From positions 27,162 through 91,161 of the forward strand of contig BLLU01000133.1 in the NCBI GenBank assembly GCA_011959105.1: a stretch of 64,000 nt of DNA. Reading direction: 5' to 3'. Each line of letters starts with the position of its first letter. The first letter of the stretch is position 1. The notes under the pieces are model-generated. The model was given only the letters and a program-made list of their open reading frames with translations, ran no database searches and was not told the DNA's origin. Source of the stretch: Lachnospiraceae bacterium. GTDB taxonomy: Bacteria; Bacillota; Clostridia; Lachnospirales; Lachnospiraceae. Position numbers and translations under genes: made by a program. Below, one piece after another: positions 16,737-25,901 of this stretch.

Positions 16737-18341
16737 ATGGAAAAGAGGTCAGGGAGACAAAACATTGCAGGAAGGCTGTGGGCCCGGTGGAACCGGGATC
16801 GGCGGATTCTGACGCTGAAGGCGGGGCTTATGGCTCTGCTTCCCATATTATGCTGTGTGGCGGCCTGCGCCGCCCAGGGAGGAAGTCTGTCCCGGGTCTA
16901 TCTGCCCGCTTCGGAGTGGAACGATGAGTTGTTTTATTATAAGCAGGTGGAAGGGATCTTGTCCCACGGATACCCACAGGGGTATTTCGGATTCAACGAG
17001 AGCCATGCGCTGAAGCTGTCCTTTGCCGCCTGGAGCCCGGTGCTGGTGTGGCCCTGGCTGCTGTACGGCCTGATTTTTGGGTGGAACCTGATGGCTCCGG
17101 TCTACAGCAACATTCTGTTCCTGACGCTGGCGCTGGTGCTGTTTGTGGCCCTGGTCCGTCCCACCTGGAAGCAGCTTGGGCTGCTGGCGCTTCTGTTCTG
17201 CTGTTTTATGCCCTATACCCGCTACATGCTCTGCGGGATGCCGGAGATCATTTGCTTCAGCCTGTTGACGGTATACTGGGGGCTCCTTGTCAATACGGCA
17301 AACCGGGAGACCGGCGGTAAGCTGGCGCTGTTGTTTTTGCTGGGGAGCCTGATGACGCTGATGCGCCCCTATCTGATCCTGTTTCTGCTGGCGCCGGCCT
17401 GGCTGTGGATCCGCAGAAAGAAGGGGGCGGGCCTGGCGGGTTCTCTGGCGGTGATGGGGGTTACGGCAGGCTGCTATGGGTTGATTAAGCATTATCTGGG
17501 AGCGGAATATTTCACGCCCCTGTTTAAGACCGAATGGCTGGATCCCTTTTTACAGGGCCATTTCCTCGGAGGTATCAGAGGAATTCTGGCTAAGATTTAT
17601 TATGAGGGGCGTACATTTTTTGCCCTTACTTTGCAGGGGCTTAAGAGCGGCCTGGCGGAAGGGGCTTTTTTTGCAATATTTCTTGCGCTGCTGTCGGTAC
17701 TGTGCTGGCAGTGTGTGGCGGATTTACGGAAAAAAAGAAGAAAGCAGGCGATGCTCAACGGGTATCTTGCATTTTGCTTTTTCAGTATGTGGATAGCCCT
17801 GCTGTTAATGTACAAAATGAAGGAGGGCAGCAAACATCTGCTGACCTTTATGGCTGTGGGGATTCTGGCGGTGGCTGTGATGGAGACCCGCTTCTACAAA
17901 AAGGCTATGGTGATCGGGGCCCTTTGTGTCTACCTGTTCTGGTACAGAGGAGATCAGCCCGGAGACTATCAGATCTATTTTGCCAATCAGGAACGGGTGG
18001 AGCAGATGTCCCACTGGCAGCAGGTGTTTCAAAGGGAATTGATTCTGCAGGAAGAGGACACGCCTGCTTTTGACAATGTGGTAATCTGGACTTTTAACGA
18101 TATATTAGAAGATTCTCCCACTGGGGAGACCGTGCTCACGGACTGGCAGGTGCTGTACGCATTGCCGGAGGGCTTTGGGGTGAGCTGCTGTTACCGGGAA
18201 TATGTGGAGGAACATCTGGAGGAACTTAAGAGCCTGTACCTGGCCATCCCGGTGGGCGGCCGACTGCAGAGATTGTGTGAGGAACGGGGCATGGAACAGG
18301 TGGGACAGGATAAAAGGGTCTGTGTTTATCGAACTCGGTAA
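16737..18341 (+). CDS. Multi-pass membrane protein, GT-C-like, function unknown
   Basis: This 534-residue protein has a basic N terminus, then TM1 and the loop SEWNDELFYYKQVEGILSHG, whose NDE acidic cluster is in the place expected for a GT-C catalytic loop. About ten further hydrophobic segments follow, with a soluble end of about 120 residues. The start ATG at 16737 has GAGAGGAA seven bases upstream; an earlier ATG at 16719 overlaps the stop of the GtrB-like gene. The tight spacing suggests that the GtrB-like enzyme supplies its lipid-linked sugar. No characterised homologue is recognised. Confidence 0.7.
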   Translation: MEKRSGRQNIAGRLWARWNRDRRILTLKAGLMALLPILCCVAACAAQGGSLSRVYLPASEWNDELFYYKQVEGILSHGYPQGYFGFNESHALKLSFAAWSPVLVWPWLLYGLIFGWNLMAPVYSNILFLTLALVLFVALVRPTWKQLGLLALLFCCFMPYTRYMLCGMPEIICFSLLTVYWGLLVNTANRETGGKLALLFLLGSLMTLMRPYLILFLLAPAWLWIRRKKGAGLAGSLAVMGVTAGCYGLIKHYLGAEYFTPLFKTEWLDPFLQGHFLGGIRGILAKIYYEGRTFFALTLQGLKSGLAEGAFFAIFLALLSVLCWQCVADLRKKRRKQAMLNGYLAFCFFSMWIALLLMYKMKEGSKHLLTFMAVGILAVAVMETRFYKKAMVIGALCVYLFWYRGDQPGDYQIYFANQERVEQMSHWQQVFQRELILQEEDTPAFDNVVIWTFNDILEDSPTGETVLTDWQVLYALPEGFGVSCCYREYVEEHLEELKSLYLAIPVGGRLQRLCEERGMEQVGQDKRVCVYRTR

Positions 18342-18370
18342 ACCGGCCTGAGGGGAACGGGGAGATGCGT

Positions 18371-19906
18371 ATGGGATGGAAAGGTGTGAATCTCCATGTT
18401 TTATTGGTTGTCATGTGGCTGATGGTGTTATCGCTTGTGACAGCAACGATTTGCATTCTGCTGCCTGGGGTTGAACACAGGATGCGGGAAGCTTTTGTGG
18501 AAATGCAGACTCACCGTCCGCTGGAGTCTTATCGTCACTTTCGATATCTGGCAAAAATGGAGGAACTGCAATCCTGGCTGGACATGTGGGAAAAGGGGGG
18601 ATATGAGGCGGTATTTCTGTCCATGTATTCTCTTGAGTCTTTTGAGGAGGAGGATTTTCACAGCTATCGAGGTGTGGATACTTTAAAGATTGATCTTGTT
18701 TTTGAGAATGCTCTGGAACTGCAGGGGGCGCTCTCAAAGCTGCTGGCATGCCATACGCAGCCGCAGCGGATTTATCTGGGAATTGACCCCATGAAGCTGG
18801 AGCGGCATCTGCTCTGGGAGAGGGAACTGGACTGGCAGGCATCGGTTGCGGCATTTGTGGAGGAACAGGAAGAGATTGAATGGGAGATGCTTTTGGCATA
18901 TCCTTCGTATGGGGAATGGCAGTCCATGACGGAAGAGGGACGAGAGCAGGGTATCGCAGGATATGGGCGGGCCATGGAGGCGCTGACTTCTCTTGAAAAT
19001 CTGCTGCTCTTTTATGTGGGAGATCAGGAGTGGCTGATCTGCAATGAGCAGAATTATGTGGGCGAGGGCGTACTCAACGCCAGTGTTACGCACAGACTGT
19101 TTCTGCATATTTTCTGTGACCAGGGCTATAGAGTGACGGCGGATAATCGGAAAGAACGACTGAGGGAATTGGAGGAGACCCTGGGTGCATGGAGGCAGGA
19201 TCCGCCTTTTGTGAAGGAACGGTCGGATGTGGTCCTTGTGTTTCTGGGAGACAGTATGTTTGGAAATTATACGGACAGCACGGGTGTGCCCGGAGTGGTG
19301 GAGAATTTTACCAAGGCAAGATGCATTAACTGTGGGTATGGGGGAATTTGCCTGGCCCAGGGAATGGGGGATATTTCCGGAATGGATGTAATAACCAATC
19401 TGTGCAGCGGACAGGTGGGTAATATACCAAAGGAAAAGGCGGCCTATGATGGAATACAGGAGTTTGCCGGGGTGAAGACTGACAGCGGACGGCTGGTGTT
19501 TATTCTCAATTACGGCGTCAATGATTATCTGTTTGGAAACACTGTTAGCGCCGAGGATAAATATATGACGACCAGCTATCTTGGGGCCATGAGAACCGCT
19601 GTGGAACAACTCAGGGCCTCCTACCCTGACGCGGAGATTCTGATCCTGACGCCGGGATACATTACCTTTCAGAACTGCGGCACAGAAATTGTCGGCGAGA
19701 ACGGTGCTCTTCTGGAGGAGTATGTGGAAGCGGCCCTGCAGGTGGCGCGGGAATATGATCTGCCATCAATCAATATGTATGCGGAGATGGAGGCGTATGC
19801 CCGGAATGAAAAAATATTGACCGCGGACGGCGTTCATCCCAATGAACAGGGGAGATTCTTTCTGGGAATGAAGCTCTGTGAGAAATTGAATGTTATGGCG
19901 CGGTAA
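18371..19906 (+). CDS. Membrane-anchored SGNH/GDSL-type hydrolase
   Basis: This 511-residue protein has one N-terminal TM or signal-anchor (VLLVVMWLMVLSLVTATICI) and a large extracytoplasmic part. Residues of about 280-505 are an SGNH domain: FLGDSMFGN (nucleophile Ser, block I), INCGYGG (block II Gly), NYGVNDY (block III Asn) and ADGVHPN (block V Asp-His). The middle 200 residues match nothing I recognise. Enzymes of this type remove or transfer O-acyl groups on glycans, so it may edit acetyl or glyceryl groups on the locus product. ATG 18371 lies six bases after GGGGAG; ATG 18365 is also possible. A second SGNH protein at 34709 has the same motif style. Confidence 0.82.
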   Translation: MGWKGVNLHVLLVVMWLMVLSLVTATICILLPGVEHRMREAFVEMQTHRPLESYRHFRYLAKMEELQSWLDMWEKGGYEAVFLSMYSLESFEEEDFHSYRGVDTLKIDLVFENALELQGALSKLLACHTQPQRIYLGIDPMKLERHLLWERELDWQASVAAFVEEQEEIEWEMLLAYPSYGEWQSMTEEGREQGIAGYGRAMEALTSLENLLLFYVGDQEWLICNEQNYVGEGVLNASVTHRLFLHIFCDQGYRVTADNRKERLRELEETLGAWRQDPPFVKERSDVVLVFLGDSMFGNYTDSTGVPGVVENFTKARCINCGYGGICLAQGMGDISGMDVITNLCSGQVGNIPKEKAAYDGIQEFAGVKTDSGRLVFILNYGVNDYLFGNTVSAEDKYMTTSYLGAMRTAVEQLRASYPDAEILILTPGYITFQNCGTEIVGENGALLEEYVEAALQVAREYDLPSINMYAEMEAYARNEKILTADGVHPNEQGRFFLGMKLCEKLNVMAR

Positions 19907-19951
19907 ATACCACCGGCGTATCCGGCTCAGGCCTGATCCGCCGGTGGTATT
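19906..19951. terminator. Perfect 13-bp inverted repeat between convergent genes, probable terminator
   Basis: AATACCACCGGCG (19906-19918) and its perfect complement (19939-19951) flank a 20-base loop. It sits at the stop of the SGNH gene and 23 bases from the end of the oppositely oriented pseC. There is no T run on either side, so its efficiency as an intrinsic terminator is uncertain. Confidence 0.6.
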
Positions 19952-19973
19952 GTGATTCAGGGAAGAGAGAAGG

Positions 19974-21167
19974 TTATTTGGCGTAGTAATTGATGAGTTT
20001 TTCCACGATATGAATCACGTCCTCCACATCCCGGTCCGTCAGGGAGTAGTACAGAGGCAGGCTCATGGCTTCCCGGTAGTAGCGCTCTGCCTGGGGGCAC
20101 AGACCCTTTTCGTAGCCCAGGCTTTCGTAGTAGGAATGCCAGTATACAGGAAGATAATGCACCTGGGAATGGATGCCCTCCGCCCCCAGGGCGTCAAAGA
20201 ACTCCCGCCGGGTACAACGCAGCATTTCACTGCGCAGCCGCAGGATATACAGATGGCGGGTGGTGTCGGAGGCAGGGATTTCCCGCTGAACCTGCAGCTG
20301 GGGAATGCGGGAGAAGGCGGCGTCATACCGGGCCACAATCTCTTTGCGGCGCCGGGAGAACCGCTCCAGCTTGTTCAGCTGGCTGAGAAGCAGCGCAGCC
20401 TGGATCTCCGTCATGCGGTAATTGAAGCCGAAGGCGGCCTGCTCGTTGTACCAGGGATCGTCCGTGGGATGGACCATCTGGCTGCGGTCCCGGGTGATGC
20501 CGTGGGCATGGAGCAGCACCAGTTTATCGTAGAGCTCCCTGCTGTCGGTGGTCACAGCCCCTCCTTCTCCCGCAGTCACGGTCTTTACCGGGTGGAAGCT
20601 GAAGGTGGTCATATCCGCCAGGCTGCCAATGGGCTGTCCCTTATAGCGGGTGCCGATGGAATGGGCGGCGTCCTCAATCAGCGTCAGGCGGTGCTCCCGG
20701 CAGATGGCTCTGATCTCATCCAGTTCCACCGCCTGGCCCGTGAAGTCCACGGCCACCACCGCCTTGGTGCGGGGAGTGATGCACGCCCGGATGGAGGCGG
20801 GATCAATATTGTAGGTATCGGGACGGATGTCCGCGAACACCGGCTTAGCGCCGCAGTACAGGGCGCAGTTGGCACTGGCGGCAAAGGTGATGGGGCTGGT
20901 GATCACTTCGTCCCCGGGGCCGATTCCCGCCGCCAGCGCCGCGATATGCAGCGCCGCCGTGCCATTGCTCACGGCCACGCAGTATTTGGCCCCGGTGATG
21001 CGGCAGAGCATGCTCTCCAGTTCCCGGGTGCGGGGGCCGCAGGTCAGGCATTCACTCTGCAGGGTTTCCGTTACCGCACGGATATCTTCGTCGTCAATGT
21101 ATTGATGCCCATAAGCAAGGGGCGTGGAGCGGACGGGCGTGCCGCCGCATATTGCCGGTTTTTCCAT
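19974..21167 (-). CDS. pseC: UDP-4-amino-4,6-dideoxy-N-acetyl-L-altrosamine transaminase, PseC
   Basis: This 397-residue enzyme of the DegT/DnrJ/EryC1/StrS aminotransferase family performs step two of pseudaminic acid synthesis: PLP-dependent amination of the 4-keto sugar made by PseB. SNGTAALHIAALA (67-79) binds the cofactor phosphate, EDAAHSIGT (165-173) holds the PLP aspartate, and Lys195 in SFHPVKTVTAGEGG forms the Schiff base. The length is typical (380-400). AGAGGT is seven bases before the ATG. It lies on the opposite strand to the other pse genes, downstream of a membrane protein gene with which it shares a promoter. The sister enzymes (PglE, ArnB) are excluded mainly by context. Confidence 0.9.
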   Translation of the reverse strand: MEKPAICGGTPVRSTPLAYGHQYIDDEDIRAVTETLQSECLTCGPRTRELESMLCRITGAKYCVAVSNGTAALHIAALAAGIGPGDEVITSPITFAASANCALYCGAKPVFADIRPDTYNIDPASIRACITPRTKAVVAVDFTGQAVELDEIRAICREHRLTLIEDAAHSIGTRYKGQPIGSLADMTTFSFHPVKTVTAGEGGAVTTDSRELYDKLVLLHAHGITRDRSQMVHPTDDPWYNEQAAFGFNYRMTEIQAALLLSQLNKLERFSRRRKEIVARYDAAFSRIPQLQVQREIPASDTTRHLYILRLRSEMLRCTRREFFDALGAEGIHSQVHYLPVYWHSYYESLGYEKGLCPQAERYYREAMSLPLYYSLTDRDVEDVIHIVEKLINYYAK

Positions 21168-21246
21168 AGGATTACCTCTTTTCCGTCAGTCCTTTCCTGT
21201 CTGGATAAGGGCTTTTTAATGGTCCAATCATAGCATATTTGCGGGA

Positions 21247-22827
21247 CTATGGCAATAGGCCGGTATTTTTGCGGGGACGGAAGGCTTTCCGGGCCATTCC
21301 CAATCCCCGGGCCGCATAGGGCAGCAGAAGCAGGAAATAGGGGAAGATATAGCGGGAGTTGGCCTCCCATACCATGTGGAACAGGAATCCTCCCAGCACT
21401 GCCACCAGGCCCACATAGGGCAGCAGGGAGGGATGTTCTTCTCCCCTCCTGCGCATTCCCGCAAGGCATATCAGGGCGCCGCCGTAGACCAGCAGCTGGT
21501 ACACATTGCAGAAGTGGTTGAAGGCGGGGGAGAGTTCTCCTTCGTAGAGGCTCTTCACAATCCGGATCCGGCCATCGGTGTGGTTCTGGGTGGCCTGTCT
21601 GCAAAAATAACTGCCGTCGGTCCACTGGGAGAGAAATTTGTCCGCGTAAAAATCCAGAGCGTAGCCGGGATCGGCGCGAAAGGCTTCCAGAGACGCCCTG
21701 ATGGCGGCTTTGCTCTTTTGGGCGGTGACGGCGCTGTCCATGTTGCTGGCCTCATAGGTGTAAAAATTAAAGCCGTTGTACCAGCCCCTCCCCCTGTCGG
21801 ACTCCTGCATGCCCATGGCTATGTAGGAGAGGGCGGGCACGCCGGTGCTCAGGGTATTACCCGCCCGGAACTCGTACACTTTCTGGATGGCCGGCAGGAC
21901 GACGGCGCAGCACAGGGCCAGTCCGCCGGCCCAGAGCAGCAGCCGGTGCCTGTGGGTGCGAAGCCATTCCCAGAGGATTACGAGAACAATGGCGATGATT
22001 ACAATCAGCGAATTCTTGCGCAGGGCTGCGGCCGCAGTCAGCATCAGCAGGCTGCAGGCCATGACCGCCAGGCGGCTTTTTCTGTGGGGGGAGGGCCTGT
22101 AAAAAAAGCGGAGCAGCAGATAGATTCCCCCGCTGAGAAAGGCAAAGGAAGGAATCTCCCCGTATACGAAGGAGGTATAGACCACCAGGGGCGCATTCAG
22201 CAGGGAGAGAAACAGATAGGCCACGGCCGCCTCATCTCCCCCGGGCAGCAGACAGACGGTTCTGTACTGGAAGTACACAATGGCGCAGGCCAGGGCCACA
22301 TTGACGCATTGAAGAATGTGATAGGCCGCGTAAGAGACGGGCAGCAGGTTCCAAAGACGGATAATGCCTTCATAGAAAGCCACCAGGCCGATCTGCTGGG
22401 GATAGTAGGACAAGTAGGAGCCGGTGGGGTGGATCACCCCCGTCTGGCCCGATGCCAGCGACTGGGCGATGGCGTACACGCTGGCAGAATCGGCGGTGGG
22501 AAGGCTTCTGCCGAAGAGGATCAGAAACAGTCCCCAGAAGCATGTGAGCCCCAGGGCCAAAGCCAGGAGAAGAGACTTGAGCCTGTTTCCGGAACGGCTC
22601 AGCCGCAGCAGCGGAAACAGCAGCAGGAGCAGAAGGGCCATACATGCCAGATGGAGAAGCACAGGCTCCCGGTGGGGGATGGAAGCCTGGGTGACCATCT
22701 CTTCCGCATAGTAGCCCCAGAAAAGGCTGCACAGGGTGAGGACTCCCAGGAGAATCAGGGTGAGCCCCCGCACTGCCGCAAGCCCCGCCTTGTAAACACC
22801 GTTTCCGATTTTATGTAATATGTTCAT
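21247..22827 (-). CDS. Multi-pass membrane protein, paralogue of the frameshifted 13589-15167 gene
   Basis: This 526-residue protein has about eleven TM segments. SLPTADSASVYAIAQSLASG is the first outer loop after TM3, followed by YYPQQIGLVAFYEGI and YTSFVYGEIPSFAF; these align in order with WDQMQVYLDAMDF, CPHQYGLTFLYEIF and YTNYVYGELLSIGF of the broken gene. The C-terminal GGFLFHMVWEANSRYIFPY is nearly identical between the two. GAGGTGG lies four bases before the ATG. It is expressed from a strong minus-strand promoter together with pseC. The family is uncharacterised to my knowledge; a GT-C glycosyltransferase is the inference. Confidence 0.72.
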   Translation of the reverse strand: MNILHKIGNGVYKAGLAAVRGLTLILLGVLTLCSLFWGYYAEEMVTQASIPHREPVLLHLACMALLLLLLFPLLRLSRSGNRLKSLLLALALGLTCFWGLFLILFGRSLPTADSASVYAIAQSLASGQTGVIHPTGSYLSYYPQQIGLVAFYEGIIRLWNLLPVSYAAYHILQCVNVALACAIVYFQYRTVCLLPGGDEAAVAYLFLSLLNAPLVVYTSFVYGEIPSFAFLSGGIYLLLRFFYRPSPHRKSRLAVMACSLLMLTAAAALRKNSLIVIIAIVLVILWEWLRTHRHRLLLWAGGLALCCAVVLPAIQKVYEFRAGNTLSTGVPALSYIAMGMQESDRGRGWYNGFNFYTYEASNMDSAVTAQKSKAAIRASLEAFRADPGYALDFYADKFLSQWTDGSYFCRQATQNHTDGRIRIVKSLYEGELSPAFNHFCNVYQLLVYGGALICLAGMRRRGEEHPSLLPYVGLVAVLGGFLFHMVWEANSRYIFPYFLLLLPYAARGLGMARKAFRPRKNTGLLP

Positions 22828-22865
22828 AATCCACCTCGCCGGATACCCCGCAATATTTGACCTAT

Positions 22866-22894
22866 ATTATAGAGGATGGGCAGCGATTATTCAA
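22866..22894 (-). promoter_or_regulatory. Sigma-A promoter for the membrane protein-pseC unit
   Basis: Minus strand TTGAAT (22889-22894), 17 bases, TATAAT (22866-22871), about 40 bases before the ATG at 22827. It is divergent from the next promoter, with 34 bases between the two -35 boxes. Confidence 0.78.
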
Positions 22895-22928
22895 TGGATT
22901 ATTTTCGGGAAGAAAATTCGATGTTACT

Positions 22929-22957
22929 TTGACCTGTCTGGCAAAATGTGCTATAAT
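22929..22957 (+). promoter_or_regulatory. Strong sigma-A promoter for the GT52-to-GtrII operon
   Basis: TTGACC (22929-22934), 17 bases, TATAAT (22952-22957) preceded by TGC (extended -10). It stands 43 bases before the sialyltransferase-like gene. No other convincing promoter or terminator was seen before 35572, so it probably drives the long unit to 37193. Confidence 0.82.
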
Positions 22958-22999
22958 ATCCCGAAACGCGGCATGTAAATAAGCGAGGACTTTCTGGTT

Positions 23000-24079
23000 A
23001 TGAAGGAACGCATCTATGTATGTCACACTTACTACCATGTATATGTGACATTTTTAAAGGAACTGAACCGCCCCGTGGAGCAGCGGGGACAGGCCACGCT
23101 GGTGCTCAGCAGCCTGTCCATAGATTTTGAGTGCCTTAAGGAGAGGGTGGAGGCCACCGGACTGTTTGAGGCTGTGGTGGAATTTGAGGAAAAGAGGGAT
23201 ACCGCTTTCCCGGAACTGGCAAAATACCGCCAGGACACGGGGAATCTGGTGAAAAATCTGGTAAACCGGGTCAGATTCACCCGGAAGTTTGCCCGGGCTC
23301 TGGCCCCCACCCTCCCGGTGGACTTTCGGGAGTACGGCCAGATCTATGTGTACTGCGACTCCGATCCCATCGGCTATTACCTGAATGTGTACAAGATCCC
23401 CTACCATGCGCTGGAAGACGGGCTGAACTGTCTCAAGAACTATGACGCGGCCCGGTATGACAACCGGGGGCATTTTGGTCTGAAGGCTTTCCTGTCCCAG
23501 CGCTGCAATCTGATTTTTATTCAGAACGGATATGGGAAATACTGTATAGATATGGAAGTAAATGATATTTCCCTGCTGAAGTATCCCTTCAGGAAATATG
23601 TGGAGCAGCCCCGTCAGGCACTGGTGGAGAGGCTGACCCGGGAAGATAAGGATATTATTCTGCGGGCCTTCGTGCGGGACATGGAGCGCCTGCGGGCACA
23701 GCTTACGGACCGGCAGGGTGAGGCCCCGGGAAGGGACAGGATCCTGATCCTGACGGATCCTCTGTGCACCCTGGAGATCCGGGAGCGGATTTTCCGGGAT
23801 ATCATCGCCATGTTTGAGCTGGAGGGACAGATTTTCCTAAAGCCCCATCCCAGGGATGAACTGGACTACCGGGCATTGTTCGGAGAGTACCCTCAGTTTG
23901 ACCCCACCGTGCCCATGGAGATGCTTAACTTTTTCCCGGGCATCCGATTTAAAAAGGTGGTGGCTGTGCTGACAGAGGTGGGGGCCATCGGATACGCCGA
24001 CGAGAAGGTGCGGCTGGGAGAGGATTTTATGGACAGGTATGAGGACCCGCTGGTACATCGGCAGAACGAGCAGATCTGA
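23000..24079 (+). CDS. GT52/polysialyltransferase-like glycosyltransferase, candidate nonulosonate transferase
   Basis: This 359-residue protein is a GT-B style cytoplasmic enzyme without a signal or TM. It shows the two motifs shared by bacterial sialyltransferase families GT38, GT52 and GT80: an acidic-acidic-G motif, EDG at 139-141 in YHALEDGLNCLKNYD, and the HP motif in FLKPHPRDELDYR near residue 283. The N-terminal ERIYVCHTYYHVYVTFLKEL matches the start of these families, and VVAVLTEVGAI carries the late serine/threonine-rich region only weakly. With a complete pse pathway downstream in the same operon, the natural donor is CMP-pseudaminic acid. This is an inference; the acceptor is unknown. 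Confidence 0.75.
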   Translation: MKERIYVCHTYYHVYVTFLKELNRPVEQRGQATLVLSSLSIDFECLKERVEATGLFEAVVEFEEKRDTAFPELAKYRQDTGNLVKNLVNRVRFTRKFARALAPTLPVDFREYGQIYVYCDSDPIGYYLNVYKIPYHALEDGLNCLKNYDAARYDNRGHFGLKAFLSQRCNLIFIQNGYGKYCIDMEVNDISLLKYPFRKYVEQPRQALVERLTREDKDIILRAFVRDMERLRAQLTDRQGEAPGRDRILILTDPLCTLEIRERIFRDIIAMFELEGQIFLKPHPRDELDYRALFGEYPQFDPTVPMEMLNFFPGIRFKKVVAVLTEVGAIGYADEKVRLGEDFMDRYEDPLVHRQNEQI

Positions 24080-24146
24080 GCAGGCGGGCCGGGGGACTTA
24101 CCCGACAGGCAGCGGCCGGAATCAAATGGAATGAGAGTGCAGAAAA

Positions 24147-25901
24147 ATGGGACGTATTCTAAAGAAGCTGAATATTTTACTGGATAAAACCCAGAAGAGG
24201 GCCATGGGAGGCCTGGTGGTGCTGATGGTGATCAGCGCGGGGCTGCAGACCCTGGGAGTGGGGATGATTCTCTCCGTGGTGCAGACGGTGATGGACCGTG
24301 AGGCCTTCCATAAGCCCGGCCTGCTCCACCAGGCGTATCTGCTGCTGGGAGGCGGGTCGGAACTGCGGTTTTCGGTGCTGGTGATGCTGGGGCTGGTGCT
24401 GGTGTATGTGGTCAAGAATCTGTTTCTGTTTTTTGAGCAGAGGGCCACGCTGGCTTTTGTCTATTCCAACCAGTTCCGCACCTCCGAGCGCATGATGCGC
24501 AACTATCTGCGCCGGAGTTATGAATTCTATCTGAATGCGGACACAGCGGTAATCCAGCGGAATATTACGGCCAATGTGAACAATATGTATGCTCTGATCC
24601 TGGCATTGCTGCAGCTGGTCTCCGACTGCATCGTATTTGCTTTCCTGGTGGCCTTTCTGCTGGTACAGGACGCGGGTATGACCATTCTGCTGGCCACGGT
24701 GATGATTCTGCTGCTGGCCTTGATCAAATGTGTGCTGAAGCCGGTGCTGCAGAAAGTGGCGGGGCAGCATCAGGACTGCTACAGCGGCCTGCTGAAATGG
24801 ATTTCCCAGACGGTGCAGGGGGTCAAGGAGATCAAGATTGCCTGCAAGGAGCAATATTTTGTGGACGAGTATCTGAAATACGGCAACGGCTATGTGGGCG
24901 CGGCCAGGAAGAACGATCTGTACAGCCAGACTCCCAAGCTGTTGATTGAGACCGTGTGTGTGGCCTGCATGATCGGCTATGTAATCTATATGATGACAAA
25001 CGGGGTGAGCAGCGCGGCCATGGTGACTACCCTGACGGCCTTCGCGGCGGCGGCCATCGCTCTGCTGCCCTGCGTCAACCGCATCAATAACCAGATGAAC
25101 AAGATCGCGTTCTGCGAGCCCTTCCTGATGGCGGTGAGCGACGATCTGCAGCAGGAGATCAGCGGCGAAAACGTGGATATGAGTTATGCCACGGACACGG
25201 ACGAAAAGCTGCCGGTGCGGGAGCGCATTGACTTACGGGGAATCGTCTATGCCTACCCGGGCACGGAGAAAAAGATCTTCGACCACGCGGACCTGACCAT
25301 CCCCGTGGGCCGGAGCGTGGGTATCGTGGGAACTTCCGGCGCGGGCAAGAGCACGGTGGTGGATATTCTGCTGGGCCTGCTGCGGGCCCAGCAGGGGCGG
25401 ATCACGGCAGACGGCGTGGATGTGATGGAACATTACCGGGCCTGGCTTAAGAACGTGGGATATATCCCCCAGATGATATTTATGCTGGACGATACCATCC
25501 GCCGGAATGTGTGCTTCGGCGTGCCCCGGGAACGGATTGACGAGGACCGGCTGTGGGAAGCGCTGCGGGAGGCCCAGCTGGACGAGTTTATCAAGTCCCT
25601 GCCCGAAGGGCTGGAGACCAGCATCGGGGAGCGGGGCATCCGCCTGTCCGGCGGGCAGCGGCAGCGCATCGGCATTGCCAGGGCGCTGTATCATGACCCG
25701 GAGGTGCTGATTCTGGACGAAGCCACTTCGGCGCTGGACAATGACACCGAGGCGGCCATCATGGACTCCATCAACCGGCTTCAGGGCAAAAAGACCCTGA
25801 TTATTATTGCCCACAGGCTTCAGACCATCGAGAAATGCGATCTGGTATACCGGGTGCAGGACGGCAGGGCGCTGGTGGAGAGGGGAGGCGAACTGCTGTG
25901 A
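24147..25901 (+). CDS. ABC transporter, MsbA/PglK-like glycolipid flippase
   Basis: This 584-residue half-transporter is fused as permease plus ATPase. Residues 1-330 carry six TM segments; 350-584 are the nucleotide-binding domain with GTSGAGKST (Walker A), a Q-loop in GYIPQMIFMLD, LSGGQRQRIGIARAL (signature), VLILDEATSALD (Walker B) and the AHR switch. It would act as a homodimer. Placed directly after a nonulosonate transferase candidate and before glycosyltransferases, it probably flips an undecaprenyl-diphosphate glycan, as PglK does in Campylobacter. There is no Wzx in the window, which supports this role. A lipid or peptide exporter is the alternative. Confidence 0.82.
   Translation: MGRILKKLNILLDKTQKRAMGGLVVLMVISAGLQTLGVGMILSVVQTVMDREAFHKPGLLHQAYLLLGGGSELRFSVLVMLGLVLVYVVKNLFLFFEQRATLAFVYSNQFRTSERMMRNYLRRSYEFYLNADTAVIQRNITANVNNMYALILALLQLVSDCIVFAFLVAFLLVQDAGMTILLATVMILLLALIKCVLKPVLQKVAGQHQDCYSGLLKWISQTVQGVKEIKIACKEQYFVDEYLKYGNGYVGAARKNDLYSQTPKLLIETVCVACMIGYVIYMMTNGVSSAAMVTTLTAFAAAAIALLPCVNRINNQMNKIAFCEPFLMAVSDDLQQEISGENVDMSYATDTDEKLPVRERIDLRGIVYAYPGTEKKIFDHADLTIPVGRSVGIVGTSGAGKSTVVDILLGLLRAQQGRITADGVDVMEHYRAWLKNVGYIPQMIFMLDDTIRRNVCFGVPRERIDEDRLWEALREAQLDEFIKSLPEGLETSIGERGIRLSGGQRQRIGIARALYHDPEVLILDEATSALDNDTEAAIMDSINRLQGKKTLIIIAHRLQTIEKCDLVYRVQDGRALVERGGELL

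Noticed and set aside
21376..22818. 480-codon plus-strand frame opposite the minus-strand membrane gene
   Set aside because: Antisense shadow: hydrophilic, Gln/Gly-rich, no ribosome site or motif. The minus strand has a promoter, ribosome site and a paralogue.
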